This document shows, piece by piece, positions 42,625 to 51,772 of a stretch of 64,000 nt of DNA. Origin of the DNA: an uncultured Candidatus Altimarinota bacterium (GTDB taxonomy: Bacteria; Patescibacteriota; Gracilibacteria; BD1-5; UBA6164). The first letter of the stretch is position 1; every line of letters begins with the position of its first letter. The position numbers and the translations under genes were made by a program. The stretch lies in NCBI GenBank assembly GCA_937944145.1, contig CALDZK010000004.1, forward strand, positions 186,001-250,000, read 5' to 3'. Below the pieces are notes generated by a model. The model had not been told where the DNA came from and did not search any database. It worked only from the letters and a program-made list of their open reading frames with translations.

Positions 42625-43203
42625 ATGAAAAAGTTATGTATTGTTCTACTGGCACTCTCTAGTTTTATACTTGCGAGTTGTGGTGGTACTCCTGCGAGTC
42701 AGGATGCAGTCCCTGTATCTACTGATCTGCCTGCAGAGCAAGCAGTAGTAGAAGAAGTTCTCTCTCCAGAAGCTCAAGCAGCATATGACGCTGAACAGGC
42801 AATCGCTCAAGAGGCAGAAGCTCAATTGGCAGAAGAATTAGAATGAGTAGAACTCACATCAGTTGCTTCTGGGAGTTTTGTTTGAATTGCGCCAGGACAT
42901 AACGCTGATGGTGCAGTAACGATAAGTGAAAATGGAGACAATCTCGTTATTGATCTTGATAGTTCTTTTGTTTCTGATGAAGGACCAGATCTCTATGTTA
43001 TTTTGACGCAAGAACAGACTCTCACATGAGCTGATCCTGTACAACTAGATACTTCAAAAATCATTCGTGTTGCTCCACTTGTAAGTCTGACAGGAGAACA
43101 GAAATATGAAATATCAAAAGCTGACTTTGAATCTCATGGGTATGCAGTAGCTATCTGGTGTAATGAGTTTAATGTTGTTTTTGGTGCAGCGACTCTCAAC
43201 TAA
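42625..43203 (+). CDS. DM13-domain lipoprotein
   Basis: 192 aa from the second ATG (an upstream in-frame ATG lies 12 nt earlier). Lipoprotein signal LALSSFILASC with Cys at about residue 18, an Ala/Glu-rich linker (about 30-75), then a DM13-type domain: ASGSFVGIAPGHNADGAV, GPDLYVIL, and the conserved AIWCNEFNVVFGAA end containing the single domain Cys. DM13 domains are thought to take part in extracellular redox or assembly. Anchored to the outer face of the membrane. Confidence 0.85.
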
Positions 43204-43222
43204 AGACTCGTTTTTAGTAGTA

Positions 43223-43273
43223 GATCATAAAATAAAAAGAATCCTAAAATAGGATTCTTTTTATTTTATGATC
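43223..43273. terminator. Bidirectional terminator, perfect 23-bp palindrome
   Basis: GATCATAAAATAAAAAGAAT and its exact complement flank a 5-nt loop region; A- and T-runs are inside the stem so it works for both convergent genes. The O-methyltransferase stop is at 43261-43263, inside it. Confidence 0.9.
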
Positions 43274-43809
43274 ATCATGATGCCATCGTCTTCATCGATA
43301 GGAAGGATGTTGTAGGTGAGTTTTTGCTCATCTACATAGATATAGAGATCCTCCATTTTATGACGAAATTTTATTACATCATCGATAACGATGATACCTC
43401 ATTCTTCGAGTTTATCCCACGCGAGCTCGAGAAATACTTTGCTACGTTTTTTGAGACCATCTATAAATATAAAGTCATATTTTTGATCAAGTGTAGGGAT
43501 GATATCTCGAGCGTCTCCGTGATAAGCTTGTATAGTTTTTTCTGTTTTGGCTTGTTTGAAGTTCTCTAGGGCTGCCTTATGTGCAACTTCAGAAAAATCG
43601 ATAGTCGTTATATGTCCTCACCACTCTTCGAGTTCGCAAGCAAAATGTATTGTCGAGTATCCGTTTGCTGTCCCGATTTCTAGCATATTTTTCACCTTTT
43701 TCTTTCGGATTATTCCTCTGAGAAAGCAGGCATTTTCTAGAGTGATATTTGGAATATTATTGACTATTCCATATTTTTTGAGTTTTGCGAGAAACGGTAT
43801 ACGATCCAT
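43261..43809 (-). CDS. O-methyltransferase (family 3, SAM-dependent)
   Basis: 182 aa. NMLEIGTANGYSTIHFA is motif I, TTIDFSEVAHKAA holds the acidic SAM-ribose residue, YDFIFIDGLKKR is the metal/catalytic region and IVIDDVI follows. Resembles catechol/caffeoyl-CoA-type small O-methyltransferases. Two TGA-Gly. Substrate unknown. Confidence 0.85.
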
Positions 43810-43947
43810 AGTTATTTTATGTTAGGTGATATGAGACTTATACTACGATATTTTCTATATTTGTAAAAAAATCAAACAAAAAGTTTGCCTTTTGCGGAGT
43901 CGTTCTATATAATGAGCTTGTTTTTATTACATCTTTATATTTATCTT

Positions 43948-44304
43948 ATGAAAAATATCCTAAAGGCTTCTATTGCAGCTCTTGTTGTTGCACAAACTGA
44001 GTTGGCAAGCGCTGCTATCAACTTTGGAGGAAGCAACGTTCAAGAAGGACTCAGAGGTTCTGGTGATACAGCTGATGGTGCTGTTCAGTCTCTTATCACT
44101 AACGCTATTGGATTTCTCTACCTCGTAGCTGTAGTATTTGCTCTTTGGGGAGGATTTAATATCCTGACTGCTGGAGGAGATGAAGAAAAAGTGAAAAAAG
44201 GGAAAACTATCTTGATCCAAGCTGCTCTTGGTCTCGTGGTTATCTGGCTCGCAAGTTCAATCATTACTTGGATCGTTACAAGAATCCTCGTAAACGCTGC
44301 ATAA
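43948..44304 (+). CDS. T4SS-type pilin-like membrane protein (VirB2/TrbC fold)
   Basis: 118 aa. Signal peptide MKNILKASIAALVVAQTELA-SAA, then a Gly-rich start and two hydrophobic helices (IGFLYLVAVVFALWGGFNIL and ILIQAALGLVVIWLASSIITW) separated by a charged loop GDEEKVKKGK, typical of VirB2/TrbC-like pilins common in CPR genomes. Start chosen at 43948 to place the signal peptide first. Stand-alone, high-expression look with its own terminator. Confidence 0.75.
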   Translation: MKNILKASIAALVVAQTELASAAINFGGSNVQEGLRGSGDTADGAVQSLITNAIGFLYLVAVVFALWGGFNILTAGGDEEKVKKGKTILIQAALGLVVIWLASSIITWIVTRILVNAA

Positions 44305-44316
44305 TTCGTACGTCAT

Positions 44317-44353
44317 TAAAAAACCTTCCTAAATTTAGGAAGGTTTTTTAAAT
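44317..44353. terminator. Terminator after pilin-like gene, bidirectional
   Basis: AAAAAACCTTCCTAAA / TTTAGGAAGGTTTTTT, near-perfect stem with T-runs on both strands. Confidence 0.9.
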
Positions 44354-44366
44354 ATACTTGAGAGTT

Positions 44367-44597
44367 TTAGAAATCGAAGTCTTCGCTTTCATTGTCTTTA
44401 CTCGGTTCGTGGAGTATACCATATACTCCATATCCAATAAGTGCTCCTGTCCCTATAGATGCCAGAGCAAGGAGATAGGTATTTTTTACCCAGATGAGGA
44501 CATATGCTTGTCCTGCAGAGACCATGTTCTCAATTACGAGTATAGATGCTAGGAGTACTCCAACGAGTAGAAGTGTCATGTGAAAATTTATTTTCAT
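44367..44597 (-). CDS. Small two-helix membrane protein
   Basis: 76 aa; helices LLLVGVLLASILVIENMV and LLALASIGTGALIGYGVYGI, acidic C-terminal tail. No TGA codons. Follows the 95-aa gene on minus. Function unknown. Confidence 0.7.
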   Translation of the reverse strand: MKINFHMTLLLVGVLLASILVIENMVSAGQAYVLIWVKNTYLLALASIGTGALIGYGVYGILHEPSKDNESEDFDF

Positions 44598-44657
44598 GCT
44601 TTTGTTTTTATAAGTATCTGTTTTTGATTATAGGGTGAGGGGGAGTTTTTTCAAATT

Positions 44658-44945
44658 TTAATTAAGCGTATCGAGGATTCTAAGATATTGATTGAGGGTA
44701 GATTTTAGTTGTATAGTTAGCAGTTGATGATGTTTTTTTGTTCTTTTACTCCTTGTAACTAATTGTATAGATTTTTGTACTTCTATTTCTTTTATTACTT
44801 GATGGATATCAGATTGTATTTCATCTCTGAACTTTTGAGGATTACCTCTCAGAGTCGTTACTCTTTTTTGTATTAAAATACTAGACTCCTTGGAGAGTCC
44901 AATAGGTGCTTGGATGTATTCCCATCCTTCTTTGTATTTTCTCAT
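44658..44945 (-). CDS. Hypothetical helical protein
   Basis: 95 aa, basic and helical, Gln/Lys/Leu-rich (IHQVIKEIEVQKSIQLVTRS). No motif recognised. Probably co-transcribed with the membrane protein 60 nt downstream. Confidence 0.6.
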   Translation of the reverse strand: MRKYKEGWEYIQAPIGLSKESSILIQKRVTTLRGNPQKFRDEIQSDIHQVIKEIEVQKSIQLVTRSKRTKKHHQLLTIQLKSTLNQYLRILDTLN

Positions 44946-45082
44946 ATCTTGTATGTATATCTAAAAAATATTATATATTTATACTCATAAATTTATTTTA
45001 TGTCAAATTAATAGCTTCTTCTTTACTTTCAGAGCTATTTTCTTAGAATTATTTCACTTAGGTATTTATAAAAAGTGACCTC

Positions 45083-48000
45083 ATGTATAACCATCAAGAA
45101 ATAGAAAAAAAATGGCAAAATTATTGGCAAGAGCATAATACTTTTAAGACAAGTAATACTTCACTCAAACCAAAATACTATGTTCTGGATATGTTTCCAT
45201 ATCCAAGTGGGGCTGGTCTCCATGTAGGGCATCCAGAGGGATACACAGCAAACGATATTGTAGCGAGACACAAGCACGCAACAGGACACAATGTCCTCCA
45301 TCCTATGGGATGGGACGCTTTTGGTTTGCCTGCAGAAAACTACGCAATAAAGACCGGAACACACCCGAGAATCACCACTGATGAAAATATTGCGACTTTT
45401 AAATGTCAGATACAATCACTGGGATTTTCCTATGATTGGGAGAGAGAAATAGACACTACGGATCCAAAGTATTTCCAGTGGACGCAGTGGATTTTTCTCA
45501 AACTTTTTGAGCAAGGATTGGCTTATGAGCAAGATCTTCCTATCAATTATTGTCCGAGTTGTAAAACGGGACTTGCAAATGAAGAGGTTCTAGGAGATTT
45601 TAGTTGTGAGAGATGTGGAACCACGGTAGAAAAGAAAAAGATTCGTCAGTGGGTTCTTGCTATTACTAAGTATGCAGAGAGACTTCTGGCAGATGTAGAT
45701 GATCTCGATTGGCCAGAGGGAATCAAGGATATGCAAAGAAACTGGATCGGAAAGAGCGAGGGATGTGAGTTTGAGCTCAAAAAAGTAGATGATGCAAAAA
45801 AATCAATACGTGTATACACAACCCGTGTTGATACAGTTTTTGGTATGACCTATTGTGTCATCGCTCCTGATCATCCACATGTACAAGATTTTATAGAAGA
45901 TTCTCACAGAACAGAATGTGACACATATATAGACAAAGCAAATCATGAATCTGACCAAGACAGAACAGCAGATGACAAAGAAAAAACGGGAGTTTTTACA
46001 GGGAGCTATATGATCAACCCGTATAACGGAGAAGAAGTACCTCTCTGGATAGCAGACTATGTCCTTGGAAACTATGGAACTGGAGCTGTTATGGCTGTAC
46101 CGGCTCATGATGAGAGGGACTGGGAGTTTGCGAAGAAGTATGGTATCGAGATAAAATGTGTAATCGAGACTGAGTATGCTACTCGACCTGTAAACTGAGT
46201 TACTTTTTGAAGTTCTCCTCAAAGTTTTTGAAAATATTGTGAACAACTCGATTCTCTTCCTCCATTTCTTTCTTCTAAATCGGAAGGAGCTAGAGTAGTC
46301 AATTCTTGAAAATATAATTGATTAAATATAAAGGAAGCTCAGAAGAAGTTTACCAAACTCGCAGAAGAAAAATGATTTGGACATAAAAAAGTGAACTACA
46401 AACTCCGTGACTGGCTCTTTTCTCGTCAGAGATACTGGGGAGAACCAATTCCACTTATCCACTTAGAGAGAGATGGTGTGAGAGCGTTACCGAGAATTAC
46501 ATCACTGAGTGACAGTATGGAGAGTTGAAGAGCGTATGTGCTAAAAAGTCCCCCTCCTAACCCCCCCCTAGCAGGGGAGGGACAATCTGTATGAGAAGAT
46601 GTAGCTACTTCTCTCCTGTCAGGGGGAGATAGAGAGGGGACTGACTCTCGAACTCTCTGCTCCAAATGACAAACAAAATCCCTCGTAATAGACGGAAAAA
46701 TAGTCTCAAAGATATACTCAGGAATCTATACAGATATCATTTGCGATTATGACCTGCCTCTCGAACTCCCACAAGTAGATGAATACCAACCAGCAGGAGA
46801 TGGAACATCACCACTTACAAAAGTAGATGATTTTGTACAAGTATCACTCGCAGACAACCTGATAGGAAAAAGAGAAACCAATACTATGCCTCAATGGGGA
46901 GGAAGCTGTTGGTATTACCTTAGATTTATGGATAATAAAAATCCAGATGATTTGGTGGGGAGAACCATCGAAAATTATTGGGGAAGTGTAGATAGTTATG
47001 TAGGAGGTGCAGAACATGCTGTTCTTCACTTGCTCTATGCACGTTTTTGGCATAAGTTCTTATTTGATATAGGAGTGGTTTCTACTACAGAACCATTTTA
47101 TAGACTCAGAAATCAGGGGATGATTCTCGGGATGAGTTATAGAAATAGTAAATGAAAACTCATAGCAAGTGATATGGTTGAAGAAAAAGCAGGAAAGTAT
47201 ATAGATACAGAAACAGGTGAGGAACTCGAAAAAATACCTGCAAAGATGAGTAAATCACTCAAAAATGTTATCAATCCTGATGAAATTGTTTCTCAGTATG
47301 GAGCTGACACCCTTAGACTCTATGAGATGTATATGGCTGATTTCAAAGATGCAGCTCCATGGGATACTACAGCTATTGTTGGAGTGAGAAGACTCCTAGA
47401 TAAAGTATATAAACTCTTTATAGAAGAAAATGGAAAACAGTCAGACAACGACGATGAAGCGATGAAGACGATTCATAAAGCTACTAAAAAAATAGGAGAA
47501 GATATAGAAAACTATAAATTCAACACAGCTATCGCGCAACTGATGATCTGTATGAATACGGGAGAACCTACTGATACTGAGAAAAAAACTCAGTGGAGGA
47601 GTATGTTTATCAGACTGCTACACCCATTTGCTCCACATATGGCAGAGGAGTGTTGGGAAAAAATAGCATCCCCAACACAGCAATATGATAAGATATATTT
47701 TGCTACTGGAAACACTGCAAAGATCGAAAGAGCACAGAAGCTCCTCTCACAAATCAATCCAGATGCAATTATAGAAAAGTATAGCGGTATCATCGATGTA
47801 GAAGAAACAGCGCAGACACCACTTGCATGTGCTCTTCAGAAGCTCGAAGTATACAAATCAAAAGATATTGATGCTCCTATAGCAGTTGCAGATACAGCTG
47901 TATATTTCGAAAATGCAGATTTCGACTTTGAACCTACAAAGGTAAAGAGAACGGCACTAGAACTTGCTGGAAAAAAGGAATCAGATCTATCAGTCGAAGA

Positions 48001-48553
48001 AGTTGCGGAGCTAATGATAGGCTACTATCAACAAAAAGCTCAAGAGGCAGGTGGAAGTCTCGAGTATTACTATATAGATAGTTGGGCTGTTTTATATCCA
48101 AATGGAGAAATAAAGACCTTTGAATATAGGAGAGAGTACACACTGACAGATGAGAGGCAAGGAGAGCTGAAACCATATTTTCCTATGGCTAGTCTCTATA
48201 TATCAAAATACACAGGAAAAAGATTACACGAATCAACAGATGAAGATTTCTTTGTAGAATTTGCAGGGCAGAGCGAGGCTCTAAAAGAATTATTTTGATA
48301 CCAAGATGCTTCGGTATTTTTTGCTCCATGGCCAGAGTATGATGAAAACTTGGTTGTTGATAATGAAATCACTATCGGAGTACAGGTCCTTGGAAAACTC
48401 AGAGGAGAGATCATGATAGCAGTAGATGAGTCAAAAGACAGCGTACTGCAAAAAGCAAAAACCAATGAAAATGTTGCGAAGTGGCTTGAAGGGAAGCAAC
48501 TCGTAAAAGAGATATATGTACCAGGGAAGATTGTTAATTTAGTGGTAAAATAA
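45083..48553 (+). CDS. leuS: Leucyl-tRNA synthetase with HAM1-like insertion
   Basis: 1156 aa versus about 820-880 usually. Class Ia signatures: [12 protein letters not shown] (HVGH 47-50), zinc-binding CPSC..CERCG, CP1 editing [43 protein letters not shown] at 721-725, and the end [20 protein letters not shown]. Extra length: residues about 489-520 encoded by a palindromic element, a TGA-dense stretch near 372-402, and residues about 866-1071 forming an NTP-pyrophosphatase-like domain between the anticodon-binding helices and the C-terminal part. One continuous frame with no TAA or TAG. Confidence 0.95.
46547..46642 (+). repeat. Palindromic element inserted in-frame in leuS
   Basis: 96 nt (exactly 32 codons). 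AGTCCCC (46547) pairs perfectly with GGGGACT (46636). Inner hairpins: CCCCC..GGGGAGG, GAGAAG/CTTCTC and TCTCC/GGGGAGA. Same closing-stem plus three-hairpin plan as 31032-31130. Encodes [17 protein letters not shown] and further residues, the same SP-P-P-GEG style as in sufC and sufS. Confidence 0.8.
47680..48297 (+). other. HAM1/RdgB-like NTP pyrophosphatase domain inside leuS
   Basis: About 205 codons. [19 protein letters not shown] matches the RdgB/HAM1 start (ATGN-x2-K-x2-E/R). [16 protein letters not shown] matches the EET..T..A..K helix region, and [12 protein letters not shown] matches the catalytic PxxADDSGL strand with the second Asp changed to Thr. The FGYDPIF motif is replaced by [10 protein letters not shown]. 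Flanking LeuRS sequence (MAEECWEKI before, [10 protein letters not shown] after) would be contiguous without it. Confidence 0.75.
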
Positions 48554-48558
48554 TATCT

Positions 48559-49065
48559 ATGTTCTGACTCTCCCTTGCATTTTTTGCTTCTCAAATCCTC
48601 GCAGGTATAGCGATCATCGCAGATATCTGCAGTTTTCAGTTCAAGGAACGTAAAAAGATCATTGTCTTTTTTATGATTGCAGCCAGTTGTATCGCTCTTC
48701 ATTATTTTCTTCTCGAGAGATATGTGGCTTCGGGGATTATCTCGATAGGGATTATTCGATTCTTTGTTGCCTATCATAGTACCTGGAAATACTGGAAATA
48801 TATATTTATAGGATTATTTTCAGCTGTAACGATCTTGTTTTACAAGGACTATTATGATATACTCATACTTTTTGCTATGAGTCTCTCTACTATTGCTTCT
48901 TTCCGAAAAGACGATCACTCTCTGAGGCTCTTTATGATATGAGGAACACTGACCACTATTGCTTATAACTTCTTGATATTTTCACCTGTATGAGTTTTGC
49001 TCGAGGCTATATTCTTAGGGAGTAATCTGGTTGGATACTACCGTCACTATATTCGTAAAAAATAA
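48559..49065 (+). CDS. YgjV-like inner membrane protein
   Basis: 168 aa with five TGA-Gly, about five membrane helices; SLAFFASQILAGIAIIADIC at the start, ISIGIIRFFVAYH, and LLEAIFLGSNLVGYYRHYIR at the end match the YgjV-type membrane family (no assigned function). Six nt after leuS, so co-transcribed. Confidence 0.75.
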
Positions 49066-49096
49066 AAAGACTGAATTAATCAGTCTTTTTATTTTT
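49063..49096. terminator. Terminator, convergent
   Basis: AAAAAGACTGA / TCAGTCTTTTT with T-run on both strands; contains the ends of the YgjV-like and zinc-ribbon genes. Confidence 0.9.
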
Positions 49097-49621
49097 GTAT
49101 GAATGTTTTTTGCTCTTATGCTTTTTGTCTTCTTGCTTGGTGCTACAGTAGGGGCATACTTTCCAGTTTTCACGTATTTCTTTCTTACATTTGCTACATT
49201 GATTTCTGAGATCTTTTTTACAATTGGGACAGATAACAAAATCAGGTTCTATCTCAGTTCCACAGTCGGGACATTCTGATTTTTCGAGTACTTTTTGTTG
49301 CTCGTTTTTTTGTTCGATGATATGAGAGAGGATATTGAGATTTTCTTCGACTTCGAGATAGTATTTTTCAAATATCGTTCTACTGGGGCGAATCAGGAGA
49401 TAGAGGAATACTCCTAGTGGAGTAAATATTACCACTATTAAAATAGAAAGTATCTGGAGCAAGAGGTTGTCAGTTCTGTTGGAGATATCTTTTATCACCC
49501 ATACGATCACAGCTATCCATATCACAAAAAAATACACAACAGCAAATTTCAACACTGATTCTATAGTGATACTCTCCCACATAAAGCTCATGAATTGGGT
49601 ATTTGCAAATAGGTCTGTCAT
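49076..49621 (-). CDS. Membrane protein with zinc-ribbon domain
   Basis: 181 aa. Two membrane helices (FAVVYFFVIWIAVIVWVI and LLQILSILIVVIFTPLGVFL, residues about 26-75), a coiled linker, then a double zinc ribbon: CPDCG...CPNCKK and CSKCKK...CPYC, and a Lys-rich tail. No TGA codons. Follows trmD by 13 nt. Function unknown; the topology resembles PLDc_N-type phage-shock or sensor proteins with added ribbons. Confidence 0.75.
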   Translation of the reverse strand: MTDLFANTQFMSFMWESITIESVLKFAVVYFFVIWIAVIVWVIKDISNRTDNLLLQILSILIVVIFTPLGVFLYLLIRPSRTIFEKYYLEVEENLNILSHIIEQKNEQQKVLEKSECPDCGTEIEPDFVICPNCKKDLRNQCSKCKKEIRENWKVCPYCSTKQEDKKHKSKKHSYKNKKTD

Positions 49622-49634
49622 GTTTTTCTTGGTA

Positions 49635-50282
49635 TTAGGATAGATGGTCGTGTTTCCACTTTTCTATGGCTTGGTGATTTCCAGAAGTGAGTATATCTGG
49701 TACTTTTTTTCACATAAATTCTCTCGGACGAGTATATAGAGGATACTCTTTTTGTCTACCGAGTTTTTGAGAAAAACTCTCTTCCTGTAGAGACTCAGGA
49801 TTGCCCAGTACTCAGGGAATATGTCTAACGACACTATCTATAAATACGCTTGCAGCGATTTCTCCACTGGTCAGTATGTATTCTCCGATACTGATTTCTC
49901 GGTCTACATATATATCTATGATTCTCTGATCGATTCACTCGTAGTGCCCACAGATGATGATGCATTCTTGTACTTGTGCGTGTTTTTCGGTGGCTTCTTG
50001 AGTGAGGATCTTTCCTCTCGGAGACATATAGTATACAGGAACCTTATTTCAAATTATGGTAAATACATGCTCTATTGCTCTGCTCAGTGGTTCTGGGGAC
50101 AGGACCTGTCAGTGCATCCCATAAGCCTTGTCATCTACATGCTGAAAATTCTTATCACTAAAATCACCCAGTTTATAAAACTCGAGAGAAAACAGTTTTT
50201 TGTCTCTTGCTCTTTTCATCATCGAGCTATCGAAGTATGACTCAAATGATTCGGGAAATATAGTAATGATATGAAATTTCAT
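49635..50282 (-). CDS. trmD: tRNA (guanine-N1-)-methyltransferase TrmD
   Basis: 215 aa. [20 protein letters not shown] start, [13 protein letters not shown] (Gly TGA), [32 protein letters not shown] and the trefoil-knot [11 protein letters not shown] are diagnostic. Makes m1G37 and prevents frameshifting. Start at 50282 by the canonical N terminus; the longer frame upstream reads through the palindromic element. rimM, rpsP and rplS are not adjacent. Confidence 0.96.
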
Positions 50283-50290
50283 AGAACTGT

Positions 50291-50400
50291 GTCGTACCTG
50301 CGAATGCAGGTATCTCTTAAACAGAGATATCAGATTATTCGCACAAAAGTAAAATATATGTAGCATCAGATTCCGGTATTTCTTTGAAAACCGGAATGAC
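50291..50400. repeat. Palindromic element between gmk and trmD
   Basis: Outer GTCGT/ATGAC (one G-U). Inner hairpins ACCTGC/GCAGGT, ATCTCT/AGAGAT, and ATTCCGGT/ACCGGAAT at the right. Same overall plan as the other elements with a longer unpaired middle. It occupies the trmD 5' untranslated region. Confidence 0.6.
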
Positions 50401-50403
50401 AAA

Positions 50404-50976
50404 TTATTCTTTAACTACTCCTAGCACTTTTTGGAGAATCTCTTCAGGAGACTGTGTAGCATCTATGATATGGTCGCAGTATTTGTGTGCTTGTTCACGT
50501 TCAAACGAACTACTTTCTATACGATTTGCTATATCCTCAGGTTTTCCCTCAGGATTTCTCTCGTAGAAACGACGCTGCATCTCATGGTTTGGGACATCCA
50601 GAAAGAAAGAAGTATAGTTCTCTCTAAAGTCAGGATGGTTTTTTATGAGTTGTTTGAGTCCTTTGGTGTCTATTTCTTTGATCATGATTTTTCATGCTGC
50701 GAGCCCCTGTTCTACTTCTGATTTTTTTGTGCCATAGTAGGCAACTTTGTGGTTGATTTCGTATTCCAAGAAATCATTTTGTGAGATGCCATGCTCGAAT
50801 TCTTCCTTGGTGATAAACCAGTAAATATCTCCATCGACCTCTCCAGGACGCATGTCTCTGGTGACGTAAGATTTGAGAAACTCTAGGCTTTGTTCTCCTT
50901 GTTGTTCTAGATTTTTCCTGAGAGTTCCTTTTCCCCCTCAGGAGACTCACATAATGAAGTAGAGATGTCAGGTCAC
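50404..50976 (-). CDS. gmk: Guanylate kinase
   Basis: 190 aa. P-loop IMGVSGGGKGTLRK (three Gly by TGA), SYVTRDMRPGEVDGDIYWFI (GMP-binding Ser/Arg region), FLEYEINHKVAYYGT, and the lid/C terminus with ANRIESSSFERE. Phosphorylates GMP to GDP. Start taken as GTG 50976, giving 10 residues before the P-loop strand; ATG 50952 would begin directly at the P-loop and is less likely. Confidence 0.9.
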
Positions 50977-51106
50977 GGTATATATATGTCATGAAGTATA
51001 TGAGCATATTATAGCAAAAAATACATAAAATCCTAGTCTATATAAGTATGTTTTATATATTGAATATATTTATTAAAATTTATAATAAAAAAAGTCAAAA
51101 AAATTT

Positions 51107-51134
51107 TTGACAAATACATATTTTTTCATAATAT
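51107..51134 (+). promoter_or_regulatory. Promoter of the 580-nt structured RNA
   Basis: Consensus TTGACA (51107-51112), 16-nt spacer, TAATAT (51129-51134); predicted start near 51141. Surroundings are A/T-rich with an AAAAATTTTT-like upstream tract. Confidence 0.7.
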
Positions 51135-51140
51135 CCTGTA

Positions 51141-51720
51141 ACCAAATTTAGATTTCAGATTTGAGAGGTAGGGAGGAAATATACCTCTCATCTAACTGAG
51201 ATCTTGTATGTGGGATCAGTGGAAAATTTTTGGGAGGAAACTTCCACTGATCCCTTTGGAGAAAAGAATTTATATCAAGGTCCTTACCTGCTACAGGACC
51301 TTGGCCAGGGGAGTACGCCTCCAGCCCATTCCACCTGGCACTTTTTCCCTCTAGTATATTTATTTTAGGTATTAGAGGGCCTCATGGGAAGGGGCGAATT
51401 TTTCCTAGGAGGTGAGTTTAGGTAGGTTTCTAATCCATTCCTACCTTCGAAGAGCCTACCCCCTCTCAACAATTCGTTGAGGCTCTTCGTAAAATTCCCT
51501 CAGGTATGTCCAGGTTCGCCGCATCTCCTGGGTGCCTGAGGGAGAGCAGGAAATGATAGGAAAAAAGTGGCCTCCTCGTACCACTTCCTATTCATTTCCT
51601 GCTCACTGATTTTTCTCCGAGTAAAATTAATTTACTTGGAGAGGAAAAGAGAACACAGGTATGGCGTTTCTCTTGATCTCATCATTATAAAAAGCACCCT
51701 GCATTTGCAGGGCTTTTTTG
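51141..51720 (+). ncRNA. Large multi-hairpin structured RNA of unknown family
   Basis: No ORF, but a near-continuous run of strong hairpins. Left arms start at 51162 (9 bp, loop with GGGAGGAAA), 51212 (13 bp, loop again GGGAGGAAA), 51276 (9 bp), 51304 (6 bp), 51348 (7 bp), 51421 (6 bp), 51448 (10 bp), 51497 (8 bp plus inner 5 bp), 51544 (13+6+5 bp, loop CCTCCTCGTA), 51615 (11 bp) and 51647 (8 bp), then terminator CCCTGC/GCAGGG with T-run. Local GC is higher than its surroundings. I see none of the conserved cores of RNase P RNA, tmRNA, SRP RNA or 6S. Confidence 0.75.
51692..51720 (+). terminator. Terminator of the large structured RNA
   Basis: AAAGCACCCTGC ATTT GCAGGGCTTTTTT: CCCTGC/GCAGGG stem followed by a T-run. 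Confidence 0.88.
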
Positions 51721-51739
51721 TGCTTCTAAAAATATAAAC

Positions 51740-51766
51740 TTGATTTTTGTAGGGAATATGTATAGT
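51740..51766 (+). promoter_or_regulatory. Promoter of the second structured RNA
   Basis: TTGATT (51740), 15-nt spacer, TATAGT (51761); starts 20 nt after the previous terminator. Confidence 0.55.
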
Positions 51767-51772
51767 ATGAGG

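Noticed and set aside
51141-51720. RNase P RNA or tmRNA as identity of the large RNA
   Set aside because: No GAGGAAAGTCC/ACAGAAA-type conserved regions, no tRNA-like ends and no tag reading frame.
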